From Rhea pennata (lineage: Eukaryota; Chordata; Aves; Rheiformes; Rheidae), in NCBI RefSeq assembly GCF_028389875.1, contig NW_026907680.1, positions 2,852,001 through 2,916,000 of the forward strand: DNA of 64,000 nt, read 5' to 3'. Numbering within the stretch: the stretch's first letter is position 1; the number at the start of each line of letters is the position of its first letter. The notes beneath the pieces are model-generated. The model was not told the origin of the DNA, searched no databases, and was given only the letters and a program-made list of their open reading frames with translations. Made by a program: the position numbers and the translations under genes. Below are positions 1 to 10,660 of the stretch, piece after piece.

Positions 1-174
1 GTCCAGGGAGCAGCTATTGTGTAGAATGGAGGGGTTGCAGTGAGCAAGAGAGAAGGTTGTTTCTGCTGTTCTGAGAGGCAGCTTCTTCTCTGAACAGTGC
101 AAACATTGGCTGCCCTTGTGAGCAGCAAGATCCTCTTCTTGGCAGCATCTCACCTGTGTTTCTCCCCTGTGCAG

Positions 175-3100
175 ATGCTGGAGATGAGAGACTCGATCCT
201 TGCAGCCACCAAAGCCCTCGATGTCCAGGCCCGTACTCCCCGCCGCCATATGTTTCCAACGTGAGTATATTTGTTGGCTCCCTAGCCTCCAGTTTAGCAA
301 GGGAGCATCTTCTCAGCACGGGTTTGTTAGGGCTGCAGTGCCAGGGCTGGCGAAGGCTGCTCTGAAAGTGCTTTGGGAGCAAGACTTCCCAGCGACAGCG
401 TCCCTGTGACCTCCAGGCATGCTCTGCCTTCATGTGGGCTCTGTGGGGGGCTTTGGCCAACTCTGTGCTGGCTCCCACCACACAAGGGCTTTATTCTGGG
501 CTGCCTTCATGCCTTTCTCCTTCTCTGTTGCTGGGTGCCCAGCAGCAATCCATTGCCCATCCCTGAACACCGAGTCCTTGGGGCCACGGAGCAGTGGCTA
601 ATGCAGTTGACAGGACACAGGTAATGGTGTGAGTTGGAGGCTGTCCTTGTAGGGGACCCTGCTGCTCTCCTTGCTGCCTGGAGAGAAAGTCTTGCTGTGG
701 GCACCCGGAGCTCTCCAGCGGGCACGTTGTGCAGCTGTGGGTGTTTTGGTGGGAGGTGATTTCCGTGTCTGTGGATGTGATCCCCGTCAGTGGAACCCCC
801 GAGCTGCTGCTGCAGAACTGCCTTCTGCTGCAGAGGCAGGTGCCCCCCTTGGGAGCGCTGCGTGGAGTCCAAACTCCCCAGCTTCCCCGGGCTCATGCCA
901 CCTCCCTGGTGCCTATTTGCAGGATGTTTTCCACCACCCCAGAGTGTTTTGCCAAACGGCCGGCACCAGGCGCCTGGGAACAACCGCCACGTGCTAGAGT
1001 GCGAGCTGTGTGGGCTGTGAAAGAAAGCGCTCCGAAGGGAAGACAGGTAGGTGCTCCTCCCTGAGCTCCTTTGTCTGCAGAAGCATTCTTCTCTGGGACA
1101 AGAGCCCTTCCCATGGGCTCTGCTGAGCCCTGGCTGACTTGGCCCAGGGCTTGCCTTCAAAGGCACTGCTTGGGCTCTAGTTTTGCAATATAGCTCTTGC
1201 TGCTGCTCCCTCCTTGAACACTCCAGCAGAGCCCCTGGGGCCCTCTCTTTTTTTCTGGCCATGGTAGTGCTGGGGTTTTCAGTGAGAGACCATGGAGAGT
1301 TTCTGCTCAGCTGTGTGATTATTGAGATGCTTGGTGCGAATGAGAAGGGGATGTTCAGCGTGGCTGGTCTTCGCTTCAGGGCAATAGGGTGCTGGCAGGA
1401 AGGCTCAGGAGAAAGGTCACAAAGCCTGGGCCATGTTGCGGTGCCCCTTGCTCTTCTGCCGCTGGGGCTGCGGAGCCCCTGCCTGCAGCAGCCGTTGTCC
1501 GGCGGGGTGCGGCAGGCCAGGTAAGAGCTAGGGGCCTGGTGATTGCCAAGGTCCTGCAGTCCCCGGATGCTGGTGAGAAGCATGTGGAGAGCAGCGGAGT
1601 GGACTTGGAAGTGGGGCACATTGCACAGTGTGGAGTTGTCTTGCAGGTGCAGGAGGGTGCTGAGAATCTGGTTGAAGAAAAGCCCAGTATTCAGAAGATC
1701 GTCCGATACCAGCTGGGAGAAGAGAAGCAAGTGACCCTGAAGGTCTACTTCTCCTGCCTAGAGGAAGAGGAGGAAGGACTGGACAGTCAAGAGGGGCCTT
1801 GCAAGACAGGGCAGGTATGTGGCAGCTCCAGGAGAAGCCTGGCAGAACTGAGGGGCAGTGAGGCAGCAAGGGGTGCCACTTGTAATCCTGGAGCCACTGT
1901 GCTGCCTAGAGCGTGCTGTGACTTTTCCTGACATGAGATTTACGTGGCTTAAAGCTTGTCACTAAGTCCCTCCCTGCAGCCCCCAGCAAATGCCCAGCAC
2001 TGCTGTGGAGCTGAAGGGCTGTGGCTGCAAATGGGAGCGGGGTTGAGGGAGTAGAGGAGGAGAGAAGCAGGAGGGCTCTGAGGCCGAGTGAGAGAGACAA
2101 GGTGTCAGTGCGGCTGCAGCCCCATTGCCCCATGAGCAAGCCACAGGGCTGGCGTGGGCTCAGCCTTGCCTTCCAGCCAAGGGGCAGCTGTTGAGTGCTG
2201 AGAATGGCCTCCAACAGTGGCACCTGCAAGATCTGAGCAGCTGAGCGCAAAGGGATGCTTCCAGCATTGGTGTGCCCCTTTGCAAAGCTCTCCCTGACTG
2301 CTGAAGCCAAGACGACACAGGTACCCGCCAGTCCTGGCACCAGCAGCCTCAGCCGCAGGCTGATGAGCTGTGTCCAAACAAGCTCCCATGTCCCGTGACG
2401 GTGAGGCTGGCAACACCCTCAGAAGCTCCCGCAAACATCCCCGGCCCTCACGAGTCTGCAGTCTTACTGGGCTTTCTGGCAGGGCAGAACACAGCCTGTT
2501 CTTTCTGCCTCCTTGTGCAGGGGGAAGAAGAGCCGTGTGCGGAGACACAGCAGGCAGAAGAAAGAGCAGCAGCAGTGGCAAAGAGCCCAGCAGAGCCAGT
2601 TTCAGCAGAAGACGCAGCAGCAGTGGCAGGGGAAGTATCAGCGGCAGTGTCAGCAGGAGACCCAGAGGCAGTGGCAGTGGAAGCCCCACTGCAAAAGAGA
2701 ACGGCAGCCCCAGTGTCAATAGCAGGCAGCGTGGCAGTGGCAGCGGGAGCCCCGGTGGCAGGCAGAGCGGCAGCCCCAGTGTCAGCGGCAGGGGCAGTGG
2801 AAGCCCCACTGTCAGACCAAGTGGCAGCGGCAGTGGCAGTGCCGCACACAGCAGCAGCGGGAGTGGAAGCCCCAGTGGCAGACGCAGCAGCAGATCCACT
2901 GGCGGTGGCAGCGTCACTGGGAGCCCCAGTGGCGGGCACAGCGGCAGCCCAAGTGCCAGCGGCAAACACAGCGGCAGTGACAGTGGGAGCTGCAATGTTG
3001 GACACAGCGGGAAACCCGCTCGTAGCAGCAGTGCCAGTGGAAGCTCCAATGCTGGACACAACGGCAGCCCCACTGGCAGTGGCAGCGGCACACGAAGACC

Positions 3101-3240
3101 CAGTGTCAGACAGAGCATCAACGGCAGTGGGAGCCCCAGGGGCAGCGGCAATGGCCACAGCAGCAGCCACAACGGCAGCAGCAGCAGCAGCAGCAGCAGC
3201 ACTGCTTGTGAGCCACGCGAGCACCCAGGAAGTTCTCTGA
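175..3240 (+). CDS. CCDC81-like gene, 3' part (exons A, C, E and repeat-rich last exon)
   Basis: Four exons can be placed by splice sites and phase: A 175-260, C 923-1046, E 1560-1814 (or from 1647), and the last exon 2521-3240. Exon A ends with two bases of a codon that the first base of C completes; C, E and the last exon then join in phase 0. Exon A (28 codons plus 2 bases, ending FPT) is the same exon as 61537-61622 in the complete copy, where it follows the HU-domain exons, so family membership is inferred from that paralogue. Exon E has an acidic stretch (LEEEEEGLD). In phase 0 the last exon reads as a long Ala/Val-rich tail ending QEVL, whereas the sister copies read Ser/Gly-rich, pointing to a one-base slip here. 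The 5' half lies before the window. Whether it is expressed cannot be told. Confidence 0.55.
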
Positions 3241-3251
3241 AGCTGAATTAA
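2521..3251 (+). repeat. Ser/Gly-coding trinucleotide-rich repeat (GGCAGY/GCAGTG) forming the last CCDC81-like exon
   Basis: About 700 bases of imperfect short repeats built on AGC, AGT and GGC with CCC. Unit lengths are multiples of three and lack stops, so all three plus frames and at least one minus frame stay open throughout. The Ser/Gly frame ends CEPREHPGSSLKLN followed by TAA at 3249-3251; the Ala/Val frame stops at 3238-3240. The same exon is contracted to 117 bases in block II and is 549 bases at 49902-50450. Confidence 0.8.
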
Positions 3252-4385
3252 ACCAACTGCCCCAAGTCGGGTGGCTCTTGGCTGGGTGTGCGGTGAGCTC
3301 GTCCGTTTGCAGTGTGGGAGCTTTGGGGAGTCCTGAAGAGCAGAGCTGAGGAGTCAGGGCTCAGGGGCTGCTGCCAGGGCACCTCTCCGCCGTGGTCGTG
3401 CTGTGGCTCTTTGGCTGCAGCTGCAGCTGTGGTGGCTGTGGCCTAGGGGTGTGCTGCGTCTTGTTGGTGTTGGGGAGAGGCGTGGAGAGGGCCCTGCCAT
3501 GGCCAACGCATGTCCTGGGGCCAGGGGGCCTGTGGGGAGAGGAGGAAAAAGCTGCTGTACGCCTCTGAGGGGAGGAAGTGCTTGAGCCTGGGCCCCCCTT
3601 GCTGGGGCCCAGTGCTGGCTGCATGGTGGGAGGGAACTGCCAGCTCTTGTGTGTGTCTTGAGTGCCCTTGAGTGCTGGGCTTTTGCGGGCGTGAGGGGAA
3701 GAAGGCGGGTGCCCAGGACCAGAAGGGGAAGTGGCCACCCCGGAGCCTTGGTGCCACCAGAGTCCATGGCCACCTGGACTGTAGCACCCGGGAACTAGTG
3801 GAGTTGCAGAGACCGAGGGCAGGTAGGAAGGAGAGCAGCAGAGCCCAGAGGCTGGCCTTGAGGCGAGCAGGCTTCCCCTTCTGCAGAGACCTGCTAGGGG
3901 GACGCCAGGGGAGGCAGCTCAGAAGGGCAAAGGAGCTCAAGAAAGCTGGCAGGCCTTTAAGCTGCTGAAGGAGAGCCTCCTCCAAGTGCCACTCTGCTCC
4001 ACCTTGACACTCCAGCAAGCCCAAGTCAGGGCAAAGCCTGCGGCCCCTCACTAGCAATGGCGATTCTGGAGGACCAGGCTTCATCATTCCATCTTGTACG
4101 TGCGCATCTGCAAATGCAGGAGCTTTGTTTGAGCACCTGCTCAGGGAGACTTTCATCAGCACTTCATGAGCACGCAGTTCCCTTCTCTCTGCAGACTGAC
4201 AAGCCTCGGTAAGGATCCGCACCTCAGACCAGCTTCTAGCTTCTTTGTCCTCCACGCATTTTCCATTCCCCCCACAGCAGGAGCTGCGAGAGAAAGCGCC
4301 CATCACAGAATCATCGAAGGGTGGAGGTTGGAAGGGGCCTCTGGAGATCATCTCGTCCAACCCCCCTGCTCAAGCAGGGTCACCT
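3252..4385. other. Downstream flank of CCDC81-like copy, with a long antisense open frame
   Basis: No recognised gene. A minus-strand frame of 305 codons (3443-4360) is open, and the matching frame in block II (29748-30689, 313 codons) is open too. Both begin inside a short CR1 tail (4300-4385 here). Composition is Pro/Ser/Leu-rich as expected for GC-rich chance frames, and a plus frame of 98 codons (3672-3968) is also conserved, so I do not call a protein. Confidence 0.5.
4300..4385 (-). mobile_element. CR1 retroposon 3' tail fragment
   Basis: The sequence reads as the reverse of a CR1 3' end, with the typical run through TTGGACGAGATGATCTCCAG and GGTTGGAAGGGGCC-like sequence to GATTCTGTG. 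The same fragment lies at 29745-29835 on plus in block II, so it predates the duplication. Confidence 0.7.
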
Positions 4386-4926
4386 ACAGCACACTGCACA
4401 GGATCACACCAGGCAGCCTCTGAATGTCTCCAGAGAAGGAAACACGGAGGTTCTGCTTGCAGACTGCGGCTCACGAAGTACTTGAGGCCAGGGTTCCGAG
4501 AGCTGCAGCCCGCAGTGGGAGAAGAGGCCTTTGCTGTCTTTGGGCTCATTCCTCAGCTCTGTGCTTGCGTTCTATTTTCTGCCAGATTTTTCTGCTCTTG
4601 CACCTCTCATCCTTGAGGGGAAGACAAATGGAACAAGCCTGCCCTTCAAAGGTAGGACTCTGAGAGACAAAAAGAGGTTGCTCTTGCAAACTAAGCAGCA
4701 AGCTGAGGGAGCCAGAGCTCCTGTGCTGGGAAACACGAGGCATTAGACTGATCTCATCCGAAGCTGGCGTCCTTTGATGGCTTTGCCATGGATGCCGAGG
4801 GAGTGAAGAGGCTTAGGCCAACAGCTTTGCAGAGCAGGAGCAGAGAGCACTGGCTCCAATCACATGGTGTTTCAGCACAGGCTGCCTCAGCAGCAAGTAG
4901 GCACAGAACAGCAAAGAATGCACTGA

Positions 4927-5790
4927 TTGCCCCAACAGGGTCTTCTTCCAGCAGCCTGGGGCCTGGGAGCTTCGTCAGCCAGAGGCAGGAGAAACAAAGC
5001 CTTTGCCTGCTTGGTCCTTCCAGAAGCGCACCCCCACCTTGGGCTGAAAGCACACCGTCAATGTGTGGCAGGGCCAGATGCGGCTCCTTGCTTGGCTTCT
5101 CTCTTCCTCTTCAAAGCACTTCTGCTGGGCTTCTCACCTCCGCAGGGCAAGGAGATGTGGCTTTCAGCGACCTCTCTCTTGCCTCTCCTTCCTGACCAAG
5201 AGCTGTTAGCTCACAGCCTGCCCCGGTCTATGCAAAGTTCAGATGTGGTCATTTTCTCCCCAAGGGGCCTCACTCCTCCTGCAGCAAATACTCCCTGGCA
5301 CTTTATTGCCCAGCCATTCCCTGTGCATTGATCCTTCTGTAGCTCTTATTTGGGGAGCCTATAACATGGAGAGGAATGAGTGGTTCTGGTTTCGGTTTGT
5401 TTGAAAAGATTGATCCCTACCAGAAGCAAGCAAGGCAGAAAGACATCTTGGGCTGGCTTTTTCCTCCAGACCTTGTTTGTCACAGCAGAGAGTCAGCTGC
5501 CCGTATGGGAGCATGATTTGGATCGGAAAAGGGTGCGGGAACTCCTCATCACAAAGGCCTTAAGCCATACTGGGGAGCCAAAGCCCTCAGGGAAAGCCCA
5601 CAATTTTCTCAGCCTGGTCTTCAAGTACGGCCTCAGAACACAAGTGGGCCTCTTGGCATGCTGGGCTGCCACCTTCAGCAGGAGCTCTCCTGGAGGGGCT
5701 GAGTTCTTGCTTTTCTCTTTACTCATACAATTTGAAGAAGAAAACAAGAACTCCCCTGCAGTGTCCCCTGCCACACTGAGACAACTGTGA
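4927..5790 (+). other. Conserved open segments X2 and X3 of unknown function, copy I
   Basis: Two plus frames, 4927-5331 (134 codons) and 5380-5790 (136 codons), remain open in all three copies (36875-37735 plus; 56264-55404 minus). I recognise no domain. X3 contains the stretch QLPVWEHDLDRKR and a possible acceptor (CTTTTTCCTCCAG) before it. A minus frame across X3 is also open in two copies, so coding strand and reality are unsettled. Confidence 0.3.
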
Positions 5791-6300
5791 CTCCTAAGGG
5801 CACCATTTGAACAAGCACATGGGAAGAGTCAGCTTGCCTGCTGTCAGAGAAGGAAAGCTCCTCAGATCCACTGGAGATGTGGGCCTTCCACTCGTGTATG
5901 CAGTGTGCTTCCCAGGCTCCGACAAAGGAAAGGTATGGGCGGAGGAGGAGGGGAAACTGGTTCCTCTGCAGTCCCTGCTTTGTGACAGGACCTATTTCAA
6001 AGCACGGAGCTCATCAGAGAGGTCCTTTTTGCTCCAGGATCTTTTCCTCACCTAGCACTGTGATTTGTTTCTCTACAGCTTTCAACATTTGCTGGCGTGT
6101 CCACAAACCTATTGCCTAACACTAGCATTTTTGAATGTCATCGCGTGCTGACTGGGAGCAATGATGTCATTTATTGGCTTTTGAGACTTTATCTGATTGT
6201 GCTCGATGCAGGAAGACACTGAGGGTCTTCTTGGTTGGTTTACATAGTCCTGTAGAGGAGCTTCCCTGGAAAAAAGGATGTTTCGACAGGGCAAGTGGTA

Positions 6301-6333
6301 CCTGTGTGTGTGTTTGTGTATGCATATACATCT
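6301..6333. repeat. (TG)n-like microsatellite
   Basis: Short TG/TA-rich run (TGTGTGTGTGTTTGTGTATG). The copy in block III lies near 54865-54890 on the opposite strand, while block II has only a short TGTG run near 40145. Confidence 0.6.
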
Positions 6334-6507
6334 CCATCGAGAAGGCTCAGCAGAAAGCGGCTAAAAGATTTGTCCTCCATAAAACTGCCTTTCTGAGCTG
6401 TGAAGGAAGATGGGACACTTGGAGACAGAGAGACCTGCAGGGGTCCAGGTTGGCCAATGGTGTAAGTAGATATGGTCGGCGGGTTTTCTGAAAATGTGTG
6501 GGGCATA

Positions 6508-6817
6508 TCACAGAATTACAGAGTGGGTAAGGTTGGAAGGGACCTCAGGGGATCATCTAGTCCTACCTCCCTGCTCAGGCAGGGTCACCTAGACCATGTT
6601 AGACAGGGTTGCATCCGGGCAGGGTCTGAATCTCTCCAGAGAAGGAGACTCCACAATGTCTCTGGGAAACCTCTCCCAGTGCTTGGTCACTCTCACAGGA
6701 AAGAAATTCCTCCTCATATTGAGGCGGAGCTTCTGCTGGTTCAGTTTGTGCCCGTTGCCTCTTGTCCTGTTGCATGGCACTAGTGAAAAGAGTTCGGCCC
6801 CATCCCTTTGATGGGGA
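6508..6817 (-). mobile_element. CR1 retroposon 3' fragment, copy I
   Basis: About 310 bases reading as the 3' end of CR1 on minus: tail repeat ACAGAAT at 6508, then GGTTGGAAGGGACC, and the region ending near CCATCCCTTTGATGG. Flanks carry ATATC on both sides, consistent with a short target duplication. Block III holds the same insertion (54365-54680, plus), while block II has an uninterrupted empty site at about 40215. Confidence 0.8.
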
Positions 6818-7049
6818 TATCCAGTGGAATTTCCTTCACTCTCTTTCAAGAGCCCATTGAGTGATAATCAAACACAAAAAATCAAATGTCTTCCTCTGTG
6901 TGGGCCCCTTTCATTTTGAGTTCCTCTGAGGGCTTTACATCTCTCTACATTTTTGCACCGTCCAATCCCATGTACTATTTATTTCCACAAACACTTTGGG
7001 CTACGTGTTCTGGAATACTAACACTGGATTTTTTTTTCCCCCTCTCCCA

Positions 7050-7371
7050 GGTGCAGGTGAAGCTGGAAGTACATGTGTTGGCCTCCACACATCTACTGAA
7101 GGATCTTCAGCAAATGCCACTTTCTAGGGTAATACAGAGGCATTGTGATACTCTGAGCAGAAAGGATGTGACTGGAACAAAACACTATGGAAAGCTGGTG
7201 AAAAATATTTGCTTTACGCAGCACGGTAATGGTTTCCCACTAAATGGTCTGGCTGTGAGAAATCCTTGCTGCAGGCTGAACCTAAACTCCAAGGGGTTTC
7301 AAAAGTTGCCAGGCACACTGCACTTCCCCCTAACAAGCCTGCAGGGATACGGAGCTTGTCTGGCACCGTAA
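7050..7371 (+). other. Conserved open segment X4, copy I
   Basis: After a good acceptor (CCCCCTCTCCCAG) a frame of about 107 codons runs to TAA at 7369-7371. Its start reads VQVKLEVHVLAS. The same frame is open at 40442-40780 and 54135-53815 (minus); the block II copy carries an extra 18 bases, a multiple of three. No family recognised. It could be a real exon of an unidentified gene or simply young duplicated sequence. Confidence 0.35.
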
Positions 7372-7425
7372 AGTCCATGTCCCTTCTTGTGCGAGTAACC
7401 AACTGGCTAACCTTTCTTCTGCAGC

Positions 7426-7761
7426 TTGATGGAGCTGCCTAAACATTTTGTATGGAAGCACATGTGTGGTCTTGCTCAAGTCAGGCGCTGCCTTTTAGCC
7501 AAAGCAGTCCCTCTGCTCCCTTCCATTCTCTTCCGGCTACAGACATGTAGCGTTTTCAGCGTTCTCTTAGCACTGAGCACATTGCTCTTGGATCTGTTCT
7601 GTGTCCCCTACTTCAGTCCTCCTGCACTGGAAAACCCTGTAGTGCAGCCCAGAATGGCCACTGGCAGGCACAAGGCTTTGATGCTGAGTGTGAGGGCACT
7701 TGTGCCTTGCACCCGGGAGCGTCGCAGCAGGAAAATGGTGTCAGTGCTGACAGGGAGGTGA
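7426..7761 (+). other. Conserved open segment X5, copy I
   Basis: A 111-codon plus frame that follows an acceptor-like TTTCTTCTGCAG. It contains a hydrophobic stretch (SVFSVLLALSTLLLDLF). The frame is open at 53760-53425 (minus) and for its first two thirds at 40835-41140, where a block II insertion replaces the end. No homology recognised. Confidence 0.3.
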
Positions 7762-7923
7762 TTCCAGCCCCACCCACCTGGAAGCCAGGAGGAAGAACCT
7801 TGCTGCTGCTTCTGCTAGTGAGCTCACTTGGGCCTCAAGACCTGAGAGGCCACCAGTGGCCACAAGGCTGCTGTTAGTGCCTAGGAGGGCACAACCAGCC
7901 CGAGGAAGCAGCAGGGGTGTTGG

Positions 7924-8475
7924 TGTTAGAGAAATACTGTGGGGAAAACCTTGCAAATAGTTAACAAGACTCAGGGACACGGGGGAGAGAAAAACAGTAC
8001 TGCAAAGGATAACCAGCTCCGGCTAAATGACCTTCATGAAACCACAGCGCTGTAAAGATTGCGAGGAGTAGGTAAGACAAAAAGATCAGAATAACCCAGA
8101 AGTGACCTGAGGTTCATTAAGGCTTATTAACATATTGAACTTCACACCCCTAAATGAATAATGAGATGGAAATGACATGATAATGATGTTACCGCCTCTT
8201 CTTCGCTTCCTATGCTAATTAACAAGAATGTGAAAGCGCAAGCGCAGAGCGATTACCTGAGGTAATGAAACTGTAACCAACAGGAAAACTTGCATGAAGT
8301 ACTCTTTGAAAAGCGTGTATAAACAAAGAACGAGAAGGGGAGGAGGTGTGCTAGCTTTGTGGATTTACCAGCTAGCCCCATCTCTGCGCAGAAATGAAAT
8401 CAACAAACGCCTCGACCCTTTGTGTCTATTGGTTGCTTGCACACCGGGTAACAGCACCCAGATTTTGGGACAACA
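7924..8475 (+). repeat. 5' LTR
   Basis: Begins TGTTAGAGAAATACTG and ends GGGACAACA, aligning along its whole length with 13693-14246. The region equivalent to the TATA box of the 3' LTR has decayed (TTGCATGAAGTA in place of TGTATAAAATA), so this LTR probably lacks a normal core promoter. Confidence 0.92.
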
Positions 8476-8478
8476 GTT

Positions 8479-8496
8479 TGGCGACCCAGGTGGGAC
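8479..8496 (+). promoter_or_regulatory. Primer-binding site
   Basis: TGGCGACCCAGGTGGGAC lies three bases after the LTR and starts with the expected TGG. It looks complementary to an arginine-type tRNA 3' end, but I could not confirm the tRNA without a tRNA set. Confidence 0.7.
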
Positions 8497-8865
8497 TTGC
8501 CAGAAGGCTTTGCCTGGATCATCTTGCCATTCCCGACAGCAGACTGGATCGGATCAAGCTCCAGGACGCACTGACCTGTTGATGGGAGAGTCCTCCGACC
8601 TCCCTCCGTAGTCGGGGCGACAAGAGCTGCAAAGGTGCAACGCTGACCAGAGGTATTTGTGCCAGGGTGAAAGGGGGGTGAATCTTTGGATTGGTGAGTA
8701 TAAACTTTACCTACTTCCACGGAAGATTATGTTGGATTATGTCACACATAGACACTTGGCAAAGGTTGCCTTAAATTGGCCAGAGGGGTCAGAGCTGAGT
8801 GTGCACAAAGGTACGGGAAAAAAGGTATTTCTAGGTAATAAGGTTGGTATTTCTAGGTAATTAAC

Positions 8866-9963
8866 ATGGGATCAAGCCAATCCATGATTCCTCCCTGTAG
8901 CCCTTTGGGTTGTATTTTGAAACACTGGAATATTTTTGGAGGAGATCGGATGACAAAAAAAAAAAAAAAAAAAGAATGAAAAGATGTTGTAATCAATGGT
9001 GGCCAATATATAAGCTGGAATGTGATGAGAAATGGCCAAAAAATGAACTATAACACTATATTACAGTTACTGCTGTTTTGTTGCTGGAAGGGGAAGTGGG
9101 ATGAGATACCCTATGTGGAGGCTTTTGTGTCACTATATAGGGAAGCAGAAATTCAGAGGGAATGTGAACCTATAAGTAAGGAGGAATCTGTAATGGTTGC
9201 AGTAGGAAAGAAGGAAGAGAGTGGGTATTGTGCTAACAGACAAATTCTGAATGGAGAGGAGCAGGAGGATGTACAACTACTGACAGTGCCCCCCTCTTGT
9301 GGAAACGATTCCACCGCAGTTGAAGCATCGGCCCCCCCGCTAGAAAGCCAAGAGTCCAGCCCTATTTCTGGCCAAACTAGGAGATGGAAACAACCTGTTC
9401 TACAGGCTCCTTTGAGACAAGCGGTGGGACCAGAAGGGCTGCCAGTATTTGTACATGTTCCTTTTACAGCCTCGGATTTACTAAACTGGAAGCAGTCTGT
9501 TGGATCATATAGGGAAAATCCTGAGAAGCTGCATCAGCTTTTGGAGACTATTATGATAACTCATAATCCTAACTGGGGAGATGTGCAGGCGCTGTTGAAT
9601 GCTTTCCTGACGGGAGAAGAAAGGAGGCTGGTAATTGCTAAGGCAAAAGAAGAGGGTGAGAGAAGGGACAGAAAGGGGGAACCTGAGGTCTATTTACGCA
9701 CCAGAAAGGATCCAGAGTGGGATCCAAATAGGAGTGGGGGTAGGGAGCTATTGAGGCAGTATCAACAGCTAATCTTATACGGGTTTCGGTACAGAGTTCC
9801 GAAACCAAAGAACGCATCAAAACTGTATGAAGTAAAGCAAGGGCCTGAAGCAAATCCCTCGGCCTTTTATGAAAGATTATGCGGAAGAGCCAGAAAATGG
9901 ACAGACCTGGATCCAAATGAGGAAGCGAATCAAAGGCTGTTTAATATGCTCTTCATTGGCTAG
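8866..9963 (+). pseudogene. gag: ERV gag: matrix and capsid, broken
   Basis: The start at 8866 gives MGSSQS, a plausible N-myristoylation signal. A run of about 19 A (8945-8963) then throws the matrix region out of frame and a stop follows; the matrix-like sequence continues in a neighbouring frame until about 9035. From 9022 the frame is open for 313 codons and holds a gammaretroviral p30-type capsid, with PFTASDLLNWKQ at about residue 147 and LLNAFLTGEERR at about 190. It ends at a TAG (9961-9963) within capsid, followed by two more in-frame stops. A coding-competent Gag is therefore not present. Confidence 0.88.
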
Positions 9964-10091
9964 TCAGCTCAGGATATTAGAAAGAAGCTGCAGAAGGTAG
10001 ATGGAGCTGGGGGAATGTCTATTCCACAGCTGATAGAAATAGCGTGTAAGGTATAGAATAATCGAGATGAAAAGAGAACAAGAGAAATCGA

Positions 10092-10367
10092 ATGAAACTG
10101 CAGGCTTCTCTCCTGGCAGCTGTCCAGAGGAATGAATTCCAAGGCAGGGGCAGGGGAAGCAGGAGAGGTAACAGAGGAGGAAGAGGTGGAAGGGGAGGGA
10201 GGCCAGGAGGAGGCCTCCCTAGACCCGCTTTGGGTCCAAATCAATGTGCAATTTGTAAGCAGGAAGGGCACTGGAAAGATGAATGTCCAAAGCAAAGAAG
10301 GATAACAAAGCTACAGAGCCCAGCAAACACCAACCTAATTATGTTAGAGGAGTCAGATATGGAATGA
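10092..10367 (+). pseudogene. gag: ERV gag: nucleocapsid with one zinc knuckle
   Basis: A 91-codon frame, displaced from the capsid frame by a shift, with a basic Gly/Arg-rich stretch and one CCHC knuckle, CAICKQEGHWKDEC (C-X2-C-X4-H-X4-C), near residues 53-66. One knuckle is typical of gamma-like elements. It ends in TGA (10365-10367) before the protease region. Confidence 0.88.
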
Positions 10368-10397
10368 AGGGGACCAGGGGAGAAAATCAGAATTTCC

Positions 10398-10660
10398 TCA
10401 GCTGATCCCCTGGTTCCAGTAAAGCTGGGGAATGAAACTATAGATTTTTTTATTAGATAGTGGAGCCACTCATTCAGTGATAACTATTTGTAAAGGACCC
10501 TTAAGTAAGGGTCCACCATTGTTGGGGCTACGGGAAGGAAAGCTTTGAGGCCATTTTTGCAACCAATGGAGTGCACGATTGGAGGTACTAAATTGACTCA
10601 TGAATTTCTCTATAAGCCAGAGTGTCCCCTCCCTTTATTAGGACGGGATTTACTATGCAA
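10398..10660 (+). pseudogene. pro: ERV protease, frameshifted
   Basis: The aspartic protease active site LDSGATHSV is read just after a run of seven T (10444-10450), where the frame shifts. The C-terminal protease signature LLGRDLL is found in the frame starting at 10545. At least two shifts separate these parts. Confidence 0.8.

Larger units (their letters stand above)
1..7923. repeat. Ampliconic block I (segmental duplication copy)
   Basis: This stretch is a diverged duplicate of sequence found again in block II (29.7-42.25 kb) and block III (53.26-57.4 kb, inverted). Its first 4.4 kb matches 33.7-29.7 kb in inverted orientation, and 4.44-7.92 kb matches 36.73-42.25 kb directly and 57.0-53.26 kb inverted. 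Matching covers exon, intron and intergenic sequence alike, so it is a genomic duplication and not retroposition. It stops abruptly at the 5' LTR of the ERV at 7,924; the other two copies continue there with sequence absent here. Confidence 0.85.

Noticed and set aside
507..1730. A 407-codon minus-strand frame
   Set aside because: It runs antisense through exons and introns of the CCDC81-like copy, with no domain, and is not kept over its full length in block II.
2105..3202. A 365-codon Leu/Pro-rich minus frame and a 258-codon Ala-rich minus frame
   Set aside because: They are the antisense reading of the Ser/Gly repeat; stop-free repeats open every frame.
2521..3251. Collagen-like or SR-protein gene
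   Set aside because: There is no Gly-X-Y periodicity or RS dipeptide domain; the exon belongs to the duplicated CCDC81-like unit.
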